Source of the DNA: Leifsonia sp052114085
GTDB taxonomy: Bacteria > Actinomycetota > Actinomycetes > Actinomycetales > Microbacteriaceae
Reading direction: 5' to 3'
Assembly: GCF_052114085.1 (NCBI RefSeq)
Contig: NZ_JBFREB010000001.1
Coordinates: forward strand, 806,001 to 870,000
DNA length: 64,000 nucleotides
This document shows positions 36,523 through 46,733 of the stretch, in pieces (position 1 is the stretch's first letter; the number at the start of each line of letters is the position of its first letter). A program made the translations under genes and the position numbers. Under the pieces are notes generated by a model. The model had not been told where the DNA came from. It searched no databases and saw nothing but the letters and a program-made list of their open reading frames with translations.

Positions 36523-36562
36523 GGGGTATTTGTACCCCGGTATGTCCTCACTAGTGTGGACA
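36523..36562 (+). promoter_or_regulatory. Hairpin plus near-perfect 20-bp palindrome before the GT2 gene
   Basis: GGGGTA-TTTG-TACCCC (36523-36538) is followed by a 20-bp palindrome at 36543-36562 (TGTCC-T-CACTAGTG-T-GGACA, 18 of 20 symmetric). The rest of the 269-bp gap (36361-36629) shows no gene. Position about 70-90 bp upstream of the glycosyltransferase start fits an operator; the binding protein is unknown. Confidence 0.5.
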
Positions 36563-36629
36563 ACCGGGAGCCACCCGACCGTGCCCACCCGAGGGCCGGG
36601 CTCCCGTAGTCAAGGACGCATACCCGAAC

Positions 36630-39008
36630 ATGAGTTCTACAAATTCATACGCCCCTGCCCGAAAGCGCCAACTCGGCTCCGAGAAGCGCACCGAACCCCT
36701 GCCCACGGTCCACCCGAAGCCGTCGGACAGCAAGATCACCTGGAGCCGCGTCGCCATCGTGCTGACCGTCCTGTTCTGGGCGATCTACGTGGTCACCACG
36801 ATCATCCGCCAGTTCATCGACAGCGGCAGCCAGAACTTCCGCTTCACCATGGAGGCGATCGGCTACACGGTCGTCGTCACCTTCCTCACCTTCTCGGCTC
36901 TGATGTACCTGGTGGCCAGGCAGGGAGCGCTCCAGCGCTTCCAGAAGCATGTCCGCGTTCCGCGCGCCGAGCTGGACCGCCACTTCGCCGAGAACCAGCC
37001 CAGCATCACCGTTCTGGTGCCCTCCTACGCGGAGGAGCCCGAGGTCGTCAAGATGACGCTGCTCTCGGCCGCCCTGCAGGAGTTCCCGTCGAAGCGCGTC
37101 GTGCTGCTGCTCGACGACAACCCGAACCCGAGCGATCCCGCCGTCCGTGAGCGGCTCGACGCCACCCGCGACCTGGCGAACGACATCAGCGCCATGCTCG
37201 CGGAGCCGCGGTTCCGCTTCTCCGACGCGCTCCTGCGCTACGAGCTCGGCGACTCGGGCGTGTATGCCACCGACGCGGCGAGTCGCGAACTGGCCGACGA
37301 GTACCGCTGGGCCGCCCAGTGGCTGTACGAGCAGGCCGACGCGCACCGCATCCAGGACCACGTCGACGTCTTCTTCGTGGATCAGGTGCTCCGGGCGCTC
37401 GGCGACGACCTGGCTCTCACCGGGGAGGCCGTCTCCGCGGCGATCGCGGAGGGCGCATCCCTGACGTCCAAGCGCGTCGCCCAGCTGTACCGCCGCCTTG
37501 CGTGGACGTTCGACGCCGAGCTCGCCGTGTTCGAGCGCAAGAAGTGGGCGTCGCTGTCGCACGAGGCGAACAAGGCCATGAACCTGAACGCCTACATCGG
37601 GCTGATGGGTGGCAGCTACCGCGTCGAGGAGACGCCCGAGGGCCCCATTCTGAGCCAGGTCCCCGCCGGCCAGCGCCGCCCGGGCGACATCGAGATCCCG
37701 GACAGCGACTTCCTGCTGACGCTGGATGCCGACTCCATCCTGCTGCGCGAGTACTGCCTCCGGCTCACCTACTTCCTGCAGCAGCCCGGCAATGCGCGCG
37801 TCGCGGTCACCCAGACGCCGTACTCGTCGTTCCGCGGCGCGGGCACCCGGATCGAGCGCCTCGCCGGTGCGACAACCGACATCCAGCACATCCTGCACCA
37901 GGGCAAGTCGTATTACGGCGCGACCTTCTGGGTGGGAGCGAACGCGGTCATCCGCAAGCGCGCGCTGGACGACATCGTCGAGACCGAGTTCGTCGGCGGT
38001 TTCGAGGTGCGCCGCTACATCCAGGACCGCACGGTCATCGAGGACACCGAGTCGAGCATCGACCTGGGCACCCACGGCTGGACGCTGTCGAACTACCCGG
38101 AGCGCCTCAGCTACTCCGCGACCCCGCCCGACTTCGGCTCGCTGATCGTTCAGCGCCGCCGGTGGGCGAACGGCGGGCTGCTGATCCTGCCGAAGCTGTG
38201 GCGTCAGGTGAAGGAGCGGAAGCGCCGCGGCGAGACGGTCTCCCGCGTCGAGCTGCTGCTGCGCGTCAACTACATGGCGTCGATCAGCTGGGCGAGCTTC
38301 GGCCTGATCTTCCTGCTGGCCTACCCGTACGACGGCCGCCTGCTGAGCCCGATGGTGCTCCTGGCCGCGCTGCCGTACTTCATCAGCCAGGCTGCGGACC
38401 TCCGCTACAGCGGGTACAAGGCGACCGACATCTTCCGGATCTACGGGTTCAACCTCATCCTGCTGCCCGTGAACCTCGCGGGTGTGCTGAAGTCGATCCA
38501 GCAGTCGCTGACCGGCAAGAAGATCCCGTTCGCCCGCACGCCGAAGGTGAAGAACCGCACGGCCTCGCCGCTGCTCTACGTCGTCGCTCCGCTTGCGATC
38601 GTCGGGTTCTCGCTGTTCACCCTGTGGCGCGACATCAACGCGCACAACTGGGGCAATGCCGCGTTCGCCGCGTTCAACGCCACCCTCGCGATCTGGGCGA
38701 TCATCGCCTACATCGGTCCGTGGAACACGATCGTCGACATCTGGCTCGGGATGACGAAGCCGCTGTACGTGGACAAGTCCCGGAAGCGTGCGACTACCGC
38801 GGCGACGCCGGCGACCGCATCCATCGACTGGCGCTCCGTGCTTTACCACGGGCATGCGGGCGGCGACGTCCCGCACTTGGCGGGCGTCGGGGCTGACGTG
38901 AACGTGCCGGCGGCTTCGGCCTCCGGTGGGGTCGCGGACGCTGCGGCCGAGTCCGATGGGACCGAGTCCGAGTCCGAGTCCGTCTCGGGCGAGCGGCAGG
39001 CCGCCTGA
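36630..39008 (+). CDS. Processive family 2 glycosyltransferase (polysaccharide synthase)
   Basis: A 792-residue membrane glycosyltransferase of the cellulose/chitin/hyaluronan synthase type, building a beta-linked polymer from a nucleotide sugar and pushing it through the membrane. Two N-terminal helices (about residues 40-60 and 72-92) precede the cytoplasmic GT-A domain: VLVPSYAEEPEV near 130, the metal-binding LLTLDADS near 363, the acceptor EDTESSIDL near 470 and QRRRW near 507 (Q-x-x-R-W). At least four C-terminal helices follow. There is an insertion of about 170 residues (180-350) in the GT domain. The next gene starts at its stop codon (TGATG), a GH18-like protein with chitin-binding modules, pointing to a GlcNAc-containing polymer; that is inference. 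Confidence 0.82.
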   Translation: MSSTNSYAPARKRQLGSEKRTEPLPTVHPKPSDSKITWSRVAIVLTVLFWAIYVVTTIIRQFIDSGSQNFRFTMEAIGYTVVVTFLTFSALMYLVARQGALQRFQKHVRVPRAELDRHFAENQPSITVLVPSYAEEPEVVKMTLLSAALQEFPSKRVVLLLDDNPNPSDPAVRERLDATRDLANDISAMLAEPRFRFSDALLRYELGDSGVYATDAASRELADEYRWAAQWLYEQADAHRIQDHVDVFFVDQVLRALGDDLALTGEAVSAAIAEGASLTSKRVAQLYRRLAWTFDAELAVFERKKWASLSHEANKAMNLNAYIGLMGGSYRVEETPEGPILSQVPAGQRRPGDIEIPDSDFLLTLDADSILLREYCLRLTYFLQQPGNARVAVTQTPYSSFRGAGTRIERLAGATTDIQHILHQGKSYYGATFWVGANAVIRKRALDDIVETEFVGGFEVRRYIQDRTVIEDTESSIDLGTHGWTLSNYPERLSYSATPPDFGSLIVQRRRWANGGLLILPKLWRQVKERKRRGETVSRVELLLRVNYMASISWASFGLIFLLAYPYDGRLLSPMVLLAALPYFISQAADLRYSGYKATDIFRIYGFNLILLPVNLAGVLKSIQQSLTGKKIPFARTPKVKNRTASPLLYVVAPLAIVGFSLFTLWRDINAHNWGNAAFAAFNATLAIWAIIAYIGPWNTIVDIWLGMTKPLYVDKSRKRATTAATPATASIDWRSVLYHGHAGGDVPHLAGVGADVNVPAASASGGVADAAAESDGTESESESVSGERQAA

Positions 39009-40642
39009 TGGGCCGCGCGAAGAAGGCGTCGAAGGGCGCAGAGTCCCCGCAGGCGACGGTGCCGGATGCCGTCGAGCGGGCGCAGGCTCCCGAGTCGGCC
39101 GCCGGTCGCAGGCTCTCGGCGTGGCGGGTGATCGGCGCCGCGCTGGTCGCCGCCGTGGTCGTGTCGGTCGGCGCCGTCGGTCTGCAGTGGTGGAGCGCCC
39201 GCGCCGCCGTGGACTCGCAGCCGTGGTTCGCCTCCTATGTGGATGTGACCGCGACTCCGCGATTCGCGTTCGAGAACCTGGGAAGCACGTCGACGAAGGA
39301 TGCCGTGCTCTCGTTCGTGGTGTCGTCGAAGAGCGACCCGTGCGAGCCCACCTGGGGCACCGCGTACACGCTGGACGAGGCGCGCGGCTCGCTCGACCTG
39401 GATCGCCGCATCGCCCGCCTCCAGCAGCAGGGCGGGACGGTCGCCGTCTCGTTCGGCGGCCAGGCGAACGACGAGTTGGCCATCGGCTGCGACGACGCTG
39501 GGGCGCTGAAGAGGGCCTATGCCTCCGTCGTGGACCGCTACAAGATCGGCACGATCGACCTCGATCTGGAGGGCGCGGGACTGTCGGACCGCGACGCCGC
39601 AGCGCGCCGCGCCACCGCCATCGCCGCTCTGCAGCAGGAGCGTCGCGCCGGAGGCAAGAGCCTCGCGGTCTGGCTGACGCTGCCCGTCGCGCCGACCGGC
39701 ATGAGCTCCGACGGGACCGACGCCATCGCCGCGATGCTGAAGGCGAAGGTCGACATCGCCGGCGTGAACGTCATGACGATGGACTACGGCACGGCCAAGA
39801 ACGCCAAGACGTCGATGGCGAAGACCGCCGAGTCGGCCGTGTCCGCCGCCCAGCGCCAGCTCGGCGTGCTGTACGACCGCGCCAAGCTGCACCAGAGCGA
39901 CCCCAGCCTGTGGGCCAAGATGGGCGCCACTCCGATGATCGGCCAGAACGACGTCGAGGATGAGGTCTTCACCCTCGCGGACGCCGCATCCTTCAACACG
40001 TGGGCGGTCTCGAACGGTCTCGGCCGCATGTCGATGTGGTCCGCGAATCGGGATAAGACCTGCGGCTCGAACTACGTCGACCTGACCGTCGTCTCCGACG
40101 CGTGCAGTGGAGTCTCCCAGGGCAAGAAGACGTTCGCCGGCGTGCTGGCGAAGGGCTTTGCCGGCCACATCGCGCTGGGGGAGGGTGCGGTCACCACGGC
40201 CGAGCCGACCTCCACCGCGGCCGCCGACGACCCCGCGACGTCGCCGTACCCGGTCTGGGCCACCAAGAACTCGTACCTGAAGGGCGCGAAGGTCGTCTGG
40301 CACCACAACGTGTACCAGGCGAAGTGGTGGACCAAGGGTGACGTCCCCGACAACCCGGTGCTGAACGCGTGGGAGACCCCGTGGGACCTGGTGGGACCCG
40401 TCCTGCCCGGTGAGACGCCCATCCCTCAGCCGACCCTGCCCGCGGGCACGTACCCGACCTGGGCCGGGACGACCGCGTACGACAAGGGCCAGCGCATCCT
40501 CTTCGACGGTGTGCCCTTCGAGGCCAAGTGGTGGACGCAGGGCGACAGCCCCGAGGCCGCCAGCGCCAACCCCGACTCGTCTCCCTGGAACCCGCTCAGC
40601 CAGGACGAGATCGACCAGATCATCGGCGGCTCCGGCCGCTGA
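39008..40642 (+). CDS. GH18-like protein with two carbohydrate-binding modules
   Basis: A 544-residue protein, translationally coupled to the GT2 synthase. A Lys-rich start and one hydrophobic helix (about residues 38-60) make it a secreted or membrane-anchored type II protein. The middle (about 70-390) is a TIM-barrel of the chitinase-like GH18 kind, with IGTIDLDLEG near residue 180 giving the D-x-D-x-E pattern (catalytic Glu). Two C-terminal modules of about 45 residues (about 412-460 and 482-528), each with aromatic-rich Y-x-x-W...AKWWT, match CBM5/12 chitin-binding domains. Likely trims or binds the polymer made by the neighbouring synthase. Confidence 0.78.
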   Translation: MGRAKKASKGAESPQATVPDAVERAQAPESAAGRRLSAWRVIGAALVAAVVVSVGAVGLQWWSARAAVDSQPWFASYVDVTATPRFAFENLGSTSTKDAVLSFVVSSKSDPCEPTWGTAYTLDEARGSLDLDRRIARLQQQGGTVAVSFGGQANDELAIGCDDAGALKRAYASVVDRYKIGTIDLDLEGAGLSDRDAAARRATAIAALQQERRAGGKSLAVWLTLPVAPTGMSSDGTDAIAAMLKAKVDIAGVNVMTMDYGTAKNAKTSMAKTAESAVSAAQRQLGVLYDRAKLHQSDPSLWAKMGATPMIGQNDVEDEVFTLADAASFNTWAVSNGLGRMSMWSANRDKTCGSNYVDLTVVSDACSGVSQGKKTFAGVLAKGFAGHIALGEGAVTTAEPTSTAAADDPATSPYPVWATKNSYLKGAKVVWHHNVYQAKWWTKGDVPDNPVLNAWETPWDLVGPVLPGETPIPQPTLPAGTYPTWAGTTAYDKGQRILFDGVPFEAKWWTQGDSPEAASANPDSSPWNPLSQDEIDQIIGGSGR

Positions 40643-40703
40643 CCCAGCTCGGCGGCGGGACGCTGATTCCCCCCATCGCGTCCCGTCGCCGACTCAACCT
40701 GGA

Positions 40704-40723
40704 CTCCCGCTGCGGGGCGGGAG
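40704..40723 (+). terminator. Hairpin after the GT2/GH18 operon
   Basis: CTCCCGC, loop TGCGGG, GCGGGAG. More GC-rich inverted sequence follows to about 40745. No gene is seen in 40643-40867. Confidence 0.5.
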
Positions 40724-40826
40724 CGCCCGGGCGCCCGCGCGCGCGGCCCAACGGCCGACGTGCGCGCGCAGTGCCGGCGGGGATGTGTGTGCCTTCGGGT
40801 GGTGCACGACGTCCTCGCCGGCACGA

Positions 40827-40832
40827 TAGGAT
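40827..40832 (+). promoter_or_regulatory. Putative -10 box of tRNA-Pro
   Basis: TAGGAT lies about 36 bp upstream of the mature tRNA 5' end; no convincing -35 hexamer is seen. Confidence 0.35.
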
Positions 40833-40867
40833 GTACGGGTTGCCTCGCCGATTCGGTGCGGCGACAG

Positions 40868-42774
<1,907 letters not shown>

Positions 42775-42775
<1 letters not shown>

Positions 42776-44364
42776 CAGGCTTCCTCCGAAAGTTGCGGTT
42801 CCGGCACGAGGTTCAGGGGAAACGACCGCTGGCGTAACCGCTCAGTGAGCGCATCGCGGCAGTCTTTCCGAGTGGCGAGCAAGTCATTCAAGAAGGGGAG
42901 AGATGAGACGGTCGACGAGTCGGTTTTGACAGCAGTCTTGACAGCAACGCGCCCCACGATTCGCCGCGATGTGCGTGTGTGCAGGGCCTTGATAACAGTG
43001 GTCGGCAGTTCCGCGAAAAGGGTCGGAATGTGCCTCTTAAGCAGAATGTCGCGGGTTCGATCCCCGCCTGACCCTCCATCGAATTCGGCCATCTCCATCT
43101 CAGTGAGATGGCCGTTTTCGTTGGCTTCGGTAGCGACATGCGAATCCGAGTTATCCACGGTTCGTTGCTGTCTTGACAGCAACGGCGTCTCGGCGCCACC
43201 ACTGTTGGCAACCGGCGACTTTTCCACAGTCGTTCGGAGCTTGGCTTCCAGTGACTCGAGCGCGGCACGCTGCACGTCGACGTCCGCGTGCTGGTAGATC
43301 TCCTGGGTGGTGGTGACATTGGAGTGGCCCAGGATCAACTGGGCATCGCGCGCAGGGACAGCCAGTGACTTGAGCAGCGTGGCTGCCGTGTGGCGGGTGT
43401 GGTGCACGGTGATTCGAGGGACGCCTGCGCGCTCCGAGAGGAGGTAGAAGGTGCGAGCAAAATTGCCCGGCTCAACTGCGGCGCCTGTTTTGCTGGCTAA
43501 CACCAGCCGGTCCCCAAGCTCACTCGTGTTCAGAGCGTCGGAAAGCTCGATGCCATCGCGCTGCGCCAGTGCGAGGAGGTTGTCTCGGACGGCGGGGAGG
43601 AGAGGCAGCGTGCGCCGACCAGCTCGCGTTTTCACTGGCCCCGCCTCCAGTCGGCCGTTTATGCGCTGGATTTGTTGATCGATCGTGAAGGTGTTGTGCT
43701 GAAAGTCGATGCTGCTCCAGCGCAGGCCGATGACCTCGCCGCGGCGCATGCCATACAGGACGAGCAGCTGGTAGCCGACCTCCCACATATGCCCGCGTGC
43801 AGCCTCTAGGAACCGAGCTGCTTCAGCGGCACTCCACGGGTGAATTTCCTGGCGCCGGTACACGGGCAAGTCGACGAGGCGCGCCACGTTCCGCATGACG
43901 CGCTCTTCCCGGACGGCTCGGCTCAGCGCTGAGGACAGCACTGAACGGAACTTGTGCACCGAGCGGGCCGACTTGCCGATCGATACGAGGTGGTTGATGG
44001 CTCTTTGGACGTCGCTCACGCTAAGCTCAGTGAGCTTGATTGGTCCGAGCAGCGGTCGAATATCGCGGCGCACAGTCAGCTCGTACAGCTCGGCGGTGCG
44101 GGGGCGCGTCTTGATCGGCACAACTTCCTCAAGCCAGTAGTCGAGGAAGCGTGACACGGTGAGGCTGCGGTCAGCGACGGGCTCGCCGCGCTCCGCGCGC
44201 TGTGCCAGCTCGTGAAGCTTCTGATGAGCCGCGGCCGCCGTATCCGCGTACACGCTCACCCGCTTGCGAACCGCGCCCGCGCCTGGCGCGAAGTACGAGG
44301 CGACGTAGCGCCCATCGCGTCGCCGATAGACGCTGCCGGTGCCATTCGGTTTCTTACCAGCCAT
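42775..44364 (-). CDS. Tyrosine recombinase (phage/ICE integrase) with abnormal C-terminus
   Basis: A 529-residue frame; the normal family length is about 370-400. It has an N-terminal AP2-like/Arm domain (GTGSVYRRRDGRYVASYF), a SAM-like core-binding domain (about 70-160) and a catalytic domain with Arg in LYGMRRGEVIGLRW, HHTRHTAATLL near 320, and LGHSNVTTTQEIYQH near 345-360 with the catalytic tyrosine. The extra 130-150 residues follow; residues about 429-444 (SGGDRTRDILLKRH) are the antisense reading of a tRNA-Lys 3' half and beyond that the protein has no recognisable domain. ATG at 44364 overlaps the excisionase by 11 bp. Target site was probably tRNA-Lys(CTT). Confidence 0.87.
43034..43078 (+). 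other. Attachment-site core: 3' half of a tRNA-Lys(CTT)
   Basis: From the anticodon loop CTCTTAA through GCAGA, variable loop, T-stem GCGGG-TTCGATC-CCCGC and acceptor 3' strand CTGACCC to TCCA, the 45 bp match the 3' half of a tRNA. The 5' half is missing, so it is not a working tRNA gene. A tRNA 3' half next to a tyrosine integrase gene is the usual form of attP or of an att remnant. Here it is inside the integrase frame. Confidence 0.75.
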
Positions 44365-44581
44365 GTCGCACCCCCAGGTTTGCCTTGCGGAGCTCTCGCA
44401 GATACTCCTCAAGGTCCTTGGCGGGCACCAATCGCCGCGCACCAATTTGGATGCTGCGCAGCTTGCGCTCGCGAATCAGTTTGTTGACCATCCAGAGGCT
44501 GATCTTCAAGCGGTCGGCGATTTCGGCGACGGTGTAGACCAGATCGTTCGTAGTGGGTGTTGACGGTGGCGTCGGGTTCAT
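44354..44581 (-). CDS. Excisionase / MerR-like helix-turn-helix protein
   Basis: A 75-residue protein of the HTH_17 excisionase type: YTVAEIADRLKISLWMVNKLIRERKLRSIQIGARRLVPAKDLEEYL is the standard winged helix. Such proteins bend attachment-site DNA and steer integrase toward excision. It overlaps the integrase start and is first in a run xis-int-serine recombinase. A strong ribosome site (AAAGGAGG) precedes the ATG. Confidence 0.88.
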   Translation of the reverse strand: MNPTPPSTPTTNDLVYTVAEIADRLKISLWMVNKLIRERKLRSIQIGARRLVPAKDLEEYLRELRKANLGVRHGW

Positions 44582-44763
44582 GGGTCCCTCCTTTCGGGTG
44601 GGTATTAGGTGGCTGATGATTGCTTAGCGAGCGCTCCCCTTCGTATCCGAGTCGGGCTCCGGCGGTCGAGAGTGCCGACAATCCGGGCCGGTAGGCTTCG
44701 AGCCGCCAGATCCGCTGACAGCTGTCGCGCACGCACGATGAGAGCCTTTCGGTCGTCTCATTT

Positions 44764-44792
44764 ATTGTACGCTCGTGATCTTTAAAGTTCCA
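44764..44792 (-). promoter_or_regulatory. Putative promoter for the excisionase-integrase genes
   Basis: On the minus strand TGGAAC (44792-44787), 17 bp, TACAAT (44769-44764). It lies in an AT-richer stretch of the 245-bp gap 44582-44826, which has no gene. Confidence 0.45.
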
Positions 44793-44826
44793 GGTCAGCG
44801 CGGATTTAGTCGATTGCGGGAGCGGG

Positions 44827-45627
44827 TTATCGATCGAAGACATGGAGGCGGCCTCCTCTATCGATGATGTCGAACTGATGGGCGACGGTCTGCCTTAGGA
44901 GCTCGTGATCGAGGAGGACGAATTCTCCGCCGAGGAGCGTTTGGTTGATGTGATCGACCGCCTGCTCGATCTTGGTGAGATCTGTCACTTCGCGGATGAG
45001 GTCGTTCTGATCGACGAACGTGCCGCGGTAGCTGTCCAGGAACGCCTCCTCGAGCTGGGCGCTGCTGGCCTCGACGTCGCCGAGCGTCAGGAAGGCTTCG
45101 AACGCCTCCCCGTAGCGCTCCAGGAGCGGCACGAGTGCATCGGATAGTGCCTCAATGCCGGTGCCCGAGAGGTCGGCGCGGACACGAACCTGTAGCGGTC
45201 GCCCTTCGAGGTCGATCTGCGTTCGCCAGAGGCTGTTTCCAAGCTTGGGCACGCCGGGCGGTTGGAAGCGCGGGGCAATGTGGCCGTTGTCGCGGTCAAC
45301 GAGGTAGGTGCCCAGCCAATCGACGAGCTCTTTGACGACTACGGGCGTGGTGGGGTCGAGATAGGCCGGGAGATACTCGTCGCGCAGTTCGTCATTGCCC
45401 GGCGCCTGCTCCGACTCCCCGCTGAGGGCGAAACGAGCCAAGCCACTCTCTGGATCGGGTGCCAGCACGAGGGCGATGACGCGGGCGGTCATGGCGTCGA
45501 CGCCGGTTCCGTGCTCGAGCGCACGTTCGATGCCGGCATCGAGGAGCGCATCAAGCTCTATCGACGAGGTCGGACGGATGCGCTCACCCGTGCTCCTTCG
45601 GGTCGGGGTGTGCAGTTCGCCCTCCAT
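44827..45627 (-). CDS. Hypothetical element protein, paralogue of the next gene
   Basis: A 266-residue acidic protein without a recognised domain. It shares a pattern with the adjacent 297-residue protein: an N-terminal helix with D-x-MTAR-[VL]-IA..L.P, a later EEAFLDSYRGTF block (residues about 200-211; DEGFLEAYLGAY in the neighbour) and a C-terminal LHVFDR (VYVFQR). The E-A-[FY]-L/Y-x-[ASG]-x-Y pattern is faintly like ArdA antirestriction proteins; this is speculation. Starts at TGATG overlap with the upstream gene. Confidence 0.6.
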   Translation of the reverse strand: MEGELHTPTRRSTGERIRPTSSIELDALLDAGIERALEHGTGVDAMTARVIALVLAPDPESGLARFALSGESEQAPGNDELRDEYLPAYLDPTTPVVVKELVDWLGTYLVDRDNGHIAPRFQPPGVPKLGNSLWRTQIDLEGRPLQVRVRADLSGTGIEALSDALVPLLERYGEAFEAFLTLGDVEASSAQLEEAFLDSYRGTFVDQNDLIREVTDLTKIEQAVDHINQTLLGGEFVLLDHELLRQTVAHQFDIIDRGGRLHVFDR

Positions 45628-46520
45628 CACAGGGCCTCCGTAGTGAGGGCAGGAGTGCGTTGGAAGACGTAGACGGCGTGCCGCCCGTCCAGGCAGTGAA
45701 AGGTGCGGCGGAGCAGGCGTTCGAACCGATCGAATGACTCCGACGGATCCGCCGCGGGCGATCGCGTATCGCGTCGGACTTCTTGAAGGACATCCTCACC
45801 TTGCGCGGCCATAAAGGCCGTCAGCGAGCTATACGCGCCGAGGTAGGCCTCGAGAAACCCTTCGTCTGTTATTGGGTGGCCGACTCGTTCCGCTAGGAGT
45901 GCGTACGGTTCGCCGTGTTTGAGAATGCCGAGCGCGTTGGCGCTCACCACCTCCGGATCGGCATCGAAGGATACGGGGGCGCGGTAGAAGCCCACGCTGG
46001 CGGTGATGCCGGCGATTGCGCCCGGCGTCTCTAGCCGCTGAGCAACGTCAGCCACTGCCTCGGCGACGGCCGTGCCGGTGCTATCTGGCGTCACCCACAT
46101 TCCGACGGGAAGGAGGCCCAGCTGCGGATCCTTGGCCTGAACGAATACGGCGGGTGTCGGCTCTTCCCATTCGCTCGGGGCACGGTCCGGATCGGGGGAG
46201 TCGATCTGCTCAAGGAAGTCCCAAAGCGCGGTGATCCACGGCAGCTGGTACAGCGCGGCCGCGCCGCCGATCTCTTGAAGCGCCATCGACGGATTGAGCG
46301 AGCCGGTCGCGGCGAACTGCTTGAGGTGGCTTCCATAACCGGGGTGCAGAGTGGCCGCGATTAGACGGGCGGTCATCGGGTCGATCGGGGTGGCGGCCCA
46401 GGCGGCTGCTTCTATGCCTCGCTCGATCTGGCGTGCTGCGTATTGCTCCTGTTCGCGCGTGAGGAGCGAGCGGTCGGGGCCCAGGTTCGGCTCGTGGTTT
46501 GGTTTGTTGGGGTGATCCAT
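45627..46520 (-). CDS. Hypothetical element protein, paralogue of the previous gene
   Basis: A 297-residue acidic protein. The ATG at 46520 has a consensus ribosome site (AAAGGAGG, 8 bp); a longer start at 46586 overlaps the stop of the small ORF before it (TAATG). Motifs shared with the downstream gene: PMTARLIAATLHP (near residue 50), DEGFLEAYLGAYSSLTAF (about 215-232) and YVFQRT near the end. Family not known; position between replication-relaxation and integration genes suggests a plasmid-type maintenance or antirestriction role, unproven. Confidence 0.6.
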   Translation of the reverse strand: MDHPNKPNHEPNLGPDRSLLTREQEQYAARQIERGIEAAAWAATPIDPMTARLIAATLHPGYGSHLKQFAATGSLNPSMALQEIGGAAALYQLPWITALWDFLEQIDSPDPDRAPSEWEEPTPAVFVQAKDPQLGLLPVGMWVTPDSTGTAVAEAVADVAQRLETPGAIAGITASVGFYRAPVSFDADPEVVSANALGILKHGEPYALLAERVGHPITDEGFLEAYLGAYSSLTAFMAAQGEDVLQEVRRDTRSPAADPSESFDRFERLLRRTFHCLDGRHAVYVFQRTPALTTEAL

Positions 46521-46585
46521 GCGTGATTCCTCCTTTCTTCGAAGGGCGTGGGATGTGGGTGATTGGGGCGGTGCGGCGGGCGGCA

Positions 46586-46675
46586 TTAGCGATATCTCCT
46601 TGGTCGACGGCCTTTACGGCCCGTCGGGTGAGTCGTGATGATGCTCAAGTGAGCGGTGCGTGAGCTGTGCGTCAT
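46586..46675 (-). CDS. 29-residue basic peptide ORF
   Basis: A short ORF behind an excellent ribosome site (AAAGGAG, 8 bp before ATG 46675). Its stop overlaps a downstream ATG (TAATG). The peptide is Thr/His-rich at the start and ends GRKGRRPRRYR. It may be a real micro-protein or a translation-coupling leader for the 46520 gene. No homology can be judged. Confidence 0.4.
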   Translation of the reverse strand: MTHSSRTAHLSIITTHPTGRKGRRPRRYR

Positions 46676-46733
46676 GGTGGTTCTCCTTTGGCGTTCGTGA
46701 ATTGGGTTCATGGCAGTCGGGTCGATGCGGTGG

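Noticed and set aside
36645..38876. 743-codon ORF antisense to the GT2 gene
   Set aside because: Shadow of the real synthase frame; composition (Arg, Val, Asp, Gly) is that of antisense high-GC codons.
43021..43078. A possible tRNA-Lys gene
   Set aside because: Only the 3' half (anticodon loop to CCA) matches; the 5' acceptor strand and D-arm are absent, so it cannot fold as a full tRNA. Kept as an attachment core.
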